Shown one piece after another: positions 55,769 to 64,000 of a DNA stretch of 64,000 bases. The notes beneath the pieces are model-generated. The model worked only from the letters and a program-made list of their open reading frames with translations. It made no database searches and was not told the origin of the DNA. Position numbers and translations under genes: made by a program. Source of the stretch: Globisporangium splendens (lineage: Eukaryota > Oomycota > Peronosporomycetes > Pythiales > Pythiaceae); assembly GCA_006386115.1 (NCBI GenBank), contig VFIW01000030.1:62001-126000 (forward strand), given 5' to 3'. The first letter of the stretch is position 1. Each line of letters starts with the position of its first letter.

Positions 55769-57185
55769 ATGAGCTCGACGCTCGACATCAAGCTCAACCG
55801 CATCGACCGCATCTTCCGCCCGCATGTGCGCCCACCACCTACGCGTCCCTCTCTCTCTCTCTATATATATATATATATGACACGTTTATACACTCACATA
55901 TGCACACTGTACATACATAGGAAGTGGTGCAGGGCCAGGTGATCATCTCGTCGCCCAAGGGGTTCGCGCACCAGGGCATCGCCATGAAGGTCGAGGGCAG
56001 CGCGCGGCTGCAGGTGAGCGCCAAGAGTGCGGGCCTCTTCGACGCGTTCTACAGCGCGGTCGCGCCGCTGCAGCTCGTGTACCTGCACATCCCGATCGCG
56101 TCCGCGGGCAAAGTTCCCTTCGGCGTCACCAAGATCCCGTTCGAGTTCGAGCTCGTGGGCAACGACGACCAGCCGCTCTTCGAGACCTACCACGGCGTGT
56201 ACGTGTCCGTCAAGTACGAGATCGTGTGCGACTGCGTGCGCGGCATCATGAAGTCCAATTTGCACAAGGTCATGGAGTTTATCGTCGAAGTGCCGGTGCG
56301 TTTGCGTATTGTTTCATAAGTGAATGCGTCTATAAATGTGCTGTGCTAGTGCTAATGCATGGACTTATGACATTGCAGTTGCGTGAGCCGCTGTGCGATG
56401 CGCCAGAGGAGTTCAGCATCACACCAGAGACGCTGGAGAACGTGCGGCGGGTACGCTCGTGCTTGTATGTATTCACAGTCTGGAGGAGGGCATTTAATGT
56501 GCTTATTGTTGCTGGTATACAATCGCCGGTGATGGGGACAGCAGAAAAGCTTGACGACGATCCCGGATTTCCATATCACGGGTCGCATCCACCGCACGAA
56601 CTGCCCCGTGAACCTGCCTTTTACAGGCGAAGTACGACACCACTGCTATCATTGTGCATGCAGGTACGAGACCAATGCATTCTCACAAGTTCTTTGGCGT
56701 GATGCTGCTGTAGATTGTCGTGGAGCACGCGAGCTCGCCCATCAAGTCGGTGGAGCTTCAACTCATCCGCGTCGAGAGTGTGGCACATGCCGAAGGCGTG
56801 GCGCGAGATGGTGCGTTTCCTATAATGTGCATTCGAAAAACCATTGATGAACGCTCCTTGCTAATGCCGTTGGTGATCTCTAAATGTATGGTGTTCAGCG
56901 ACCGAGATCCAGAATGTGCAGATCGGATGGGGTGATGTGTGTCGCCAGCTCGCGATCCCGATTTACATGATCTTTCCGCGATTGTTCACGTGTCCAACGA
57001 TGCTCGCAGCGAGTGCGTTCATTGCGCCGAATGCATTTCTAACAATGATGATTGTGATGAGGCTAATTGTATTGTCTGTATGTGCAAAACCAGAGTTCAA
57101 AGTGGAGTTTGAGACAAACATCGTCGTGCTCTTCGAAGACGGCAACATGATCACGGAGAACTTCCCCATCACGCTCTACCGGTAG
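55769..57185 (+). CDS. VPS26C: VPS26C (DSCR3), retriever complex subunit
   Basis: Seven exons, 55769-55825, 55921-56295, 56379-56450, 56545-56631, 56714-56810, 56899-57012 and 57094-57185, give exactly 297 residues, the length of human VPS26C. The arrestin-like fold is recognisable throughout: TLDIKLNRIDRIFRP, AHQGIAMKVEGSARLQ, LSAKS-type VSAKSAGLFDAFY, FITPETL-type SITPETLENV, SSPIKSVELQLIRVES, and FKVEFETNIVVL near the end. Retriever works with VPS35L, VPS29 and the CCC complex in endosome-to-surface recycling. The first intron holds (CT)n and (TA)n tracts at about 55849-55878. Confidence 0.93.
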
Positions 57186-57503
57186 TTTGTTTTGGGGCTC
57201 TTTGGCTCTCTGCCTTGATCACAACATGCAAAAGTCCGCCTTCCTGATCCTGCACAATGAGGCTCGAGGCACGACCACCCTTGCACGAAGTCCACCGTTC
57301 GTATAAGACGACATTGGCACCACATGGCTACGAACGCCGCACATAATCTATTTGGCTATATGACGACACGACACAAGAAAAGAAGAAATGCCCCACATAA
57401 TTGTATGTCTGGGTTAAGCTTCAAAAATCTCTCTTTGTCTGAGAATGTTTTGTGAATGCACGTGTCAGGTGCCTGTGCGAATCCCGCCACTTTCCTTGGC
57501 TTT
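57186..57503. other. Intergenic, tail-to-tail
   Basis: 3' flanks of VPS26C and farnesyl diphosphate synthase. Nothing seen. Confidence 0.5.
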
Positions 57504-58962
57504 CTACTTGTTGCGCTTGAAGATCTTGCTCACAAGCATCGTGAACACCTCCGAGGGCATCTTGTCCACGCGCGCGATCTCGTCCGTGATCTCCTTGTAC
57601 GTCGCGTCCTCGTACGCGTGGTAGACCGCGGCCAAGTCCAGATCGGCGTACACCTGCTTGACTTTCGCGATGGCAGCCGGATCGTCCTTGCCATAATGAG
57701 CCTTGAGAGTCTCCTTCTGCGCTTCCGACGCGCGCTGCAGCGCCTGCACGACGAGCCAGCTGCACTTGTTGTCCTGGATGTCGGTGCCGATCTTACCGAT
57801 CACCTTTGCGTCGCCGTAGCAGTCGAGGAAGTCGTCCTGGATCTGGAAATACTCGCCGATGCGCACGCAGATCTTCTTGGCGAGCTCGTGTGATGGCTCG
57901 TCGATGACGCCGCGCAGCAGCATCGCGCACGCGACCGAGAGGTAGAACGTGTAGTACGCGGTCTTGAACACCACGATCTTGCGGTACCGCTCCAATGTGA
58001 ACCGCGCGAGGTCAGGCTCGCAGTCCTGCGGCTGCGACGTCAGGTCCAAGAGCTGTCCAAGCTCCGTGCGGTAAATGACCTAAAGGAGGAGAATGAAAAT
58101 GAGTCAATGAGACCTGTATCTTGAGCATAGAGAGAGCTGTGCAACGTACATCGTGGAAAAGCTCGACAAGCGGCAGGTAGAACGACTCGGAGCGGAAGTG
58201 CTTCTTGAGGATCTGGAACACAAACGTCTCGAGCAGGAACGCGTCGTTGATTGCGATCATCTGGACCTTCGGGTTGCGGTACCAGCACGGCTGCCCGCGG
58301 CGCAGCACCGACGCGTCCATGATGTCATCGGCGACCAGGAAAAACGCTTGCAACTACACCAGGCACGCGGCATTCATATGTGAGTACACGACATCATATA
58401 GGATATACACAGAGGCACATACCCACTCAATGCACCAGCCGAGGATGCTGGCCTTGCGCTTGAGTTCCGGCGTGAACGCCTCGCCTGCAGGAAGCAAAGC
58501 CTGCGTGCTGATCATATAGGTACACGCATAGAGTGAGTGCATACATGCTATAAACCACGCCGACATCAGAGCATCAGAACGCACCAGTGGAGGACGCTGA
58601 TGCCGCGGTTCAATTTTCCACCATTGCAGTTGTACTCAATGACCTGTAAGTACACACATGGTTGGCAAATGACCAGTACACTGTCAACAATATGACAATC
58701 ACGTCGATGTGGTCGCACCTCATCCACCCAGTCGATGGCTTCTTGCGGCATCCCGTGCTCTTTGCCCATGATCTCGAGCATGTCCTGCTTCAGAGTCGCG
58801 CACACGGCGATGAACTCTACGTCAACCAGAGAGACACAGGGATGTAGAGAGATAGACCGCAGGCAGCGCTTCCTCGTGTATAAACATATATGCACACGCT
58901 ATGAGCAGCTGTACACACACATACACACACACAGTACCTTCGCGCTCCTGCTGCGCGGCCAT
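57504..58962 (-). CDS. FDPS: Farnesyl diphosphate synthase
   Basis: Condenses IPP with DMAPP and GPP to farnesyl diphosphate for sterol, dolichol and prenylation pathways. Exons 58962-58938, 58816-58719, 58643-58585, 58507-58423, 58353-58150 and 58079-57504 give 348 residues, the family norm. GGKLNRG and ILGWCIEW precede the first Asp-rich motif DDIMDAS with [10 protein letters not shown]; the second is DDFLDCYGD, followed by [14 protein letters not shown]. Exon 4 must start at CACGCAGG: the two AGs downstream break the frame. An in-frame ATG at 59025 exists but its sequence is not family-like. The C-terminus ends KIFKRNK. Confidence 0.95.
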
Positions 58963-59205
58963 GATGATCCGATTGTCTCTGCGCAGCTCCTCAAATTCGA
59001 AAATGGGCGTGTTTGGCAGCCTCACACTATTCTAGCCAATCACGTTTTGGCAAGTATGTTTTTAGCCAATGTGAAAATGCATTGTGAGCTGTCTATATCA
59101 TTTAGGCATATTGCTTCAGCCAGTAAAAAGTCTCAAAACATATTTTTAACCAATAGAAATGTAGTATCCATCGGACTTAGAGAGAGCTAACTAAAAACAT
59201 TACAT
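58963..59205. promoter_or_regulatory. FDPS promoter side with three CCAAT words
   Basis: GCCAAT at about 59035 and 59075 and ACCAAT at about 59150, each preceded by T/A-rich runs, occur between FDPS and GH81-C. A CCAAT-factor role is only a guess. Confidence 0.3.
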
Positions 59206-61431
59206 TTAGTTGAGCTGCACTGCCATGTAGAGTGCCCACGACCACGTCAGCCCGTCGTCGACGGCGTACTGCTGCAGCACCTGGAGCGCGGCGCCGCGGT
59301 TCACGCGCGCGTAGTTGGCGTAGAGCAGCGAGAGCCACGAGTTCTGCGTGCCTTGGCTCGTCGCGATCTTCTCTCTCGACAGCACGGCGTCCCACTCCTC
59401 CTGCACGAACTGCCTGGTGCACACGAACTCGGTCACAGCCGACACCGGGATCATCTGGATGCAGTACTTCTCGGCGCTGAACCACGTCGCGTAGTCCGCC
59501 TTGTTGTCGAAGAATATGCCCGTGACCTTGTTGGCGCGGAACTCCGCCGGGTGCACCGTGTTGGAGCTCTCCATCAAAAAGTACGTCTGGATCGCGCGCG
59601 CGTTGAGCTTAGTCATGAGCTTGCCGATCGTGGCCATGCGCGCGTTCTTGGTGGCCGTGCCGTAGAGGTAGAGCGCGTAGGCGAAGTTGACGCCCTCGCT
59701 CGAGCTCTCCTGGTCCTTGCCGTCCGCGAACGCCGTGACGCCGTGCGAGTACGAGTGGCCGCGGAACCAGTCGAAGTGACGGAACTTGGGGAAGAACGGG
59801 TCGCCGCCGTTGGGTGTGGCCACATCGCGCAGCAGCAGCCGCGTCATGGCGTTTAGCGCCGGCAGCTGCGGCCACGTCGGGTGCAGGAAGTTGACCACGG
59901 CCGCCGTGTACACCCAGTAGCCGTAGTGGTAGTGGTGGTCGTTGTACACCGTGTTGCCGAAGTCGGCGTTCAGGTCGCGCGTCGCGAACGCCTCGGAGGT
60001 CACGATACCCCCGTAGACCGTGTCGTACTTGATCTTGTAGTACCACGCATTGTCCAGGAACGGCGCCAGCACGGTCTCGAGTTTCGTCATGCACGCGCGC
60101 AGGATGGACACGTCGTTGCCGACGATCACGCGGTCGTTCGCCATGAGGCACAACGACGCGTACTTCTGTGCGGCCATGCCGTTAAAGTAGAGGCTGCCGA
60201 GCGTCGCGATGGGCCAGGGCGCCTGCATATCATCCACTAGCGTCTGCAGCATGCGCGCCGTGCCGCCGACCGAGTCCAAGTTGGTCCAGCGCGTCTTCGG
60301 GTAGAACGAGATCAGGATGCTCGCAGGCTCGGAGAATCGCCACGTCGGGGGACTCGTGCGCGTCACCTACGCGGCCATCTCGCCGCGCGTTGTAGCATTC
60401 ATCGCCACATCCACGACGCGTGGGGCGCTCGTGCCGACGATACTCGCGCGCTGGTGCGGCAGCGCAAAGTGTAGCAGTCCCTGGCTGCAGTCGCCGACCG
60501 TGTCCCACTGGAGTCCGTACGTCGAGTCAGTCGTGAGGTCCACAGAGCCGCCGGTGACCACGCACTCCTTGAACGAGTCGTACGCGTTTGTGTGCGTCTC
60601 GCTGAGCGTGTTGACGAGTCGCAGCGTGCCAACGTACCCGCTCGTGCCGCGGAGAAGCACGTTGCTGTCCAGACGGAAGGTGAACGAGGACGTCGGCGCC
60701 GTCGCGTACAGGATCCACTTGTTACCGTTCACGGTCACAAACACGAAGCGCGAGCCCGAGTACGACGCGGACACGATCGCGTTGGCGCCGTTGATCGTCG
60801 CGATCGGGTTGTTGAACACGAGGCGCGGCGTCAGGTTCTGGTACGTTGTCGTGAAGTACGGCATGCCGATCACGAGGTTGCTCTCCATGTACTGCGTCGC
60901 CGAGGTTGGCAGCCGCATCTGCACCTTGACGCCCAGGTCGGTCCAGCTCGCGACGCGCAGCGTGGGTACCGCGGTCGTCGTGAACTCGCGTGCGGAGAGG
61001 AGCGCTTCCTGCAGCACCGCGTGGCCGTAGTACCGCGGCGCGCCGTTCGCCTGATAGCCGCCAAAATACCGCATGCGGTACGGATATCCGATGGCGAAGC
61101 CGAAGTCGCCGGTCGTGCTCGTCGTGTCGATCGTGATCGCGTGCGGATTTGGCCAGATGGGGCTCACGGGCGTGTTCGACGCCGTCGGATCGCACGTGAT
61201 GAGGTTGCCCCACCAGGTGTTCGTCGGGATCGGCCGGCCTGCGATGGCCTCGACGTTGCGCGGCGCGCACAAGTCGCTCATCTCGGATGTGTGCTCCACG
61301 AGGAGCTTGTCAGGCGTCAGCGCCCCCGTTTCCCACGTATCGTAGGTCGACTGCGCATGGACTGGGTGAAGCAGCAGCGCCACTGAAGCCAGCGCCGTCG
61401 TTAGCGCTGCGAGAGTCTTTGGAGGAGCCAT
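59206..61431 (-). pseudogene. GH81 endo-1,3-beta-glucanase, copy C, interrupted by in-frame TAG
   Basis: 741 codons in one frame with a signal peptide (MAPPKTLAALTTALASVALLLHP) and the catalytic motifs NDHHYHYGYW (about residue 495) and KDQESSSEGVNF (about 570). Codon 355 (60369-60367) is TAG. In copies A and B the aligned position is Tyr in QAYATR, so a single C-to-G change of TAC would produce it. The frame is otherwise perfect on both sides, so the break is recent, an assembly error, or read through. There is no splice pair that removes it cleanly. It is a clear paralogue of A/B, not a recent copy. Confidence 0.8.
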
Positions 61432-61891
61432 CGTGCGGAGATGCAGGCAAATGAGGAAGTGAGAGCTGCCAGCGCTCGCCAGACTACGGCAACCTCCGCC
61501 ACGCTCGTGAAACGTGCGTGCGTAACTTTAGCATCCTGAAAGAGGAGCTATTTGGCACACGCGATGTTGCAAAAGGGCTCTGCGAACGATCGCGGACGAG
61601 AAACAGTCGTCATGAAAGGAACACTACCAAGCGGCGCGCCGTTCTCTCTTAGTTGCAACCCAGCGGTGTAAGTTCAGTGGCATGAGGAAAGTAGCAGGTG
61701 ACAGAAATGGAAAACGACGACTTGATCTCGCTATAAGCTATTCCCAGACGATGTGATAACGGATGTCGGCGCAAAAAGACACGCACAATGGAAATTAATC
61801 CCGTCAAGTCGACTCGAAAATGAACGAAATGGAAAGAGGAGCGCGCTCTAGAGGGGTGGTTTCTGCTTGTGGCAGTGCAGGACATGGCTAC

Positions 61892-61922
<31 letters not shown>

Positions 61923-63095
61923 AAGAGTGTCTCACCACCGGTTTGCGATCAAACAGAAGCAAGCGCAGGAGTGGACACCGAAAGATATCGAAGAAGAGCG
62001 CACATAACACGATGGGGAGCGTGGGACATGATGACCATGGAAACCAATGAAGCAAACCTGCACATGTGATATGTCGAGAAGCAGCAGTACGATCTGGGAT
62101 TGTGGAAAAAGCCGTATCGCCATGTCTCGCATAGCGAGCGACCCGCACAGAGCAATCGAGCAGAGAGGTTTCGCATGCCGGAGACTTGTGTTCCGGTGGT
62201 GAGTGTCAGTTCGATGACTCTTCATGCTTCAGCATGGCACGCCTGGTGGCGATGTGCATACTATATAATAAACACAACCAAATGGTTCAGACTGCAGATG
62301 TGCTTTCGAATACGAATCGACGCGCGCAAGCAGGAATAGTTAGAGTCTCGCTCAGGCAACCTTTGCCTTGCTTGGGCATATCTTAAGAATTGATGCCTCC
62401 CTCGTAAAGCACGTCTCTCGTAAAACACGTCTCACTGCACGGCGAGTCTAGCTCATTGGCTAAGTTTATCTGTATGGCAGCTCAGCATATCCTGCTCGCC
62501 TTATGTGCACCTCATTGCAGTCCTTACTCAAAAACACAAACGAGCGGCACAAGCAAATCGGCATGGCGAGTGCCTGCGCATCGACGCGTTGCTTCCAGTT
62601 GCTCCGCTCTGTCGACGAATGCAGGTTTGTCTGGTGTTTTGATTGGCTTGGCTCAAATTGGCTCGGCATCTTGTGGCTCGGCTCGCCTTCAACAAAACTG
62701 CACAGCATAATCATATACCGGCAGCATTCCGGTATCTGCACCGGTATCACGTTGCGGTTTTGCTTTTTTCTCCCCCTTGAAGTCCTGTGCTCTCCAGCGC
62801 AAAGCGCCGCCGTCCCGCACGAGAATCCTCCCCTCCTCCTCCCATCTCTTCCGCGCGTGTGTGTGTGTGTGTGTGTGCTCCTCTAAAGCGGCTGAACGAC
62901 GCCCTTGTTGCCACCTGATCCGAGCGAGCGAGCGTGCATACGCGAGAGCAGACGACGCGCTTTCGAACGCGGTGCGTCTTGTCGCCATCCAGTCCCTAGA
63001 AGCGGAGAAAGCGTGTTGCAAAGATACGATCATTTGATTCGCATTAAAGGCTCGGAGACGGCGAAAAAGAAAGAAAGGGAAAAAAAAAAAAAGAA
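61432..63095. other. Gene-poor region, 1.66 kb
   Basis: Divergent flank of GH81-C and GSK3. A (GA)n tract at about 61891-61930, a duplicated TCGTAAARCACGTCTC near 62402-62435 and a (GT)n tract at about 62857-62878. ORFs look non-coding. Confidence 0.5.
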
Positions 63096-64000
63096 ATGAG
63101 CGACACCACAGGCGACGCGTTGGCGTCCGTCGCGGTCGACACGACGTCGACGCCCTCAGTGAGCCTCGCCAGCAGCACGGCGGCTGGTGCGGCAGCGAGG
63201 ACGGACGAGATCGCGACAGTCCAGACCACGGCGTCCACGACCAAGAAGAAGGAGGAAATGCGCAACGAAAGCACGGGCATCACCGTCGGCGATTCATCGC
63301 ACACGCTTGCAGATGTGAGTGCTTCTGTGTATGCAATGCGCTTGGTTAGATAGAAACAATATGGTTGCTAACCTTTACCTGCGCTTGTATCACGATGGCT
63401 ATTAGGGCAAAACGATTCACTACTCGGCGGAACGCATCATTGGAAATGGATCGTTTGGGGTCGTTTTCCAGGCTTCGGTGGAAGAAACCGGAGAGATCGT
63501 CGCCATTAAGAAAGTGCTGCAAGACAAGCGCTTCAAGGTATGGCTTGCTTCGATCTTCGGAATATGCTACAACGAAGGCACCCTTGAGCATTTAAGGCTG
63601 ACGCAATAGTTTGTTGCCTTGCTTTGACAGAATCGCGAGTTGCAGATCATGCGCCAGCTCAGCCACGTCAACATCGTGCAGCTCAAGCACTGCTTCTACT
63701 GCAACGGCGAGAAGCCCGACGAGTTGTACCTCAACCTGGTGCTCGAGTACATTCCGGACACGGTGTACGGCGTCGCGCGGCAGCTGCAGAAGTCCAAGCA
63801 GTACATGCCGATCGTGCTCGTGAAGCTGTACATTTACCAGATCTGCCGCTCGCTCGCGTACATCCACTCCACGGGCATCTGCCACCGCGACATCAAGCCT
63901 CAGAACCTGTTGCTCGACCCGCGATCCCACGTCGTGAAGCTCTGCGACTTCGGGAGCGCCAAGGTGCTGCAGAAGAACGAGCCGAACGTGTCGTACATCT
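63096..64000 (+). CDS. GSK3: Glycogen synthase kinase 3 (CMGC kinase), 3' end outside window
   Basis: Exons 63096-63314, 63406-63537 and 63631 onward. A Ser/Thr/Ala-rich N-terminus of about 75 residues precedes the kinase: glycine loop [13 protein letters not shown], lysine in [29 protein letters not shown], catalytic HRDIKPQN, and DFGSAK. The last codons reach VSYI, which holds the activating tyrosine of the T-loop. [12 protein letters not shown] and the SAK after DFG are diagnostic of GSK3. The C-lobe is cut by the window edge. The start at 63096 follows an A-rich leader (63076-63095). Confidence 0.95.

Noticed and set aside
59353..60240. Plus-strand ORFs opposite GH81-C
   Set aside because: Arg/His/Val-rich complement-frame artefacts.
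60367..60369. TAG recoded as an amino acid genome-wide
   Set aside because: TAG ends intact genes here (malic enzyme, PI4K, FDPS, VPS26C), so a variant code is not supported.

Overview
The window looks like nuclear DNA of an oomycete (water mould). Evidence: intron-rich genes with short GT-AG introns (about 55-150 nt), three GH81 endo-1,3-beta-glucanases, a phosphagen kinase carrying an N-terminal hydrophobic leader, a heterokont-type mastigoneme-like EGF protein, and a Ty3/gypsy chromovirus. TAA, TAG and TGA all end clearly intact genes, so the code is standard. Genus cannot be fixed from sequence alone.

Layout. 1-5849: 3' part of a Ty3/gypsy element with an uninterrupted protease-RT-RNase H-integrase-chromodomain polyprotein, a long antisense coiled-coil ORF overlapping its 3' end, a polypurine tract and a complete 3' LTR. 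6-16.5 kb: a catalytically doubtful alpha/beta hydrolase, a small membrane protein, a PTC7-like PP2C, mitochondrial ribosomal protein bL20, a phosphagen kinase and CCT7. 17.0-33.5 kb: a large inverted duplication. Each arm of about 3.88 kb carries the 3' part of a LYC1-like GNAT gene followed by a complete GH81 gene; the arms are essentially identical and flank an 8.7-kb single-copy spacer with a villin/gelsolin, a mitochondrial malic enzyme and a LYR-ApaG fusion gene. 33.8-50.2 kb: a coiled-coil gene, the EGF/mastigoneme-like gene, a USP32-like deubiquitinase with apparent frameshifts, an NmrA-like reductase, a multi-span membrane protein and a type III beta PI 4-kinase. 50.8-64 kb: an SREK1IP1-like zinc-knuckle RS protein, a lebercilin-like coiled-coil gene with decayed-looking sequence after it, VPS26C, farnesyl diphosphate synthase, a third GH81 interrupted by an in-frame amber codon, and the 5' part of a GSK3 kinase cut by the window end.

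Most genes are unrelated housekeeping genes packed head-to-head or tail-to-tail with 150-700 bp between them. The unusual parts are the inverted duplication, which looks like a gene-conversion tract spanning two genes, and the antisense ORF of the retroelement. Splice structures were built by eye from reading frame, GT-AG sites and protein-family continuity; all phases given close in frame unless stated otherwise.
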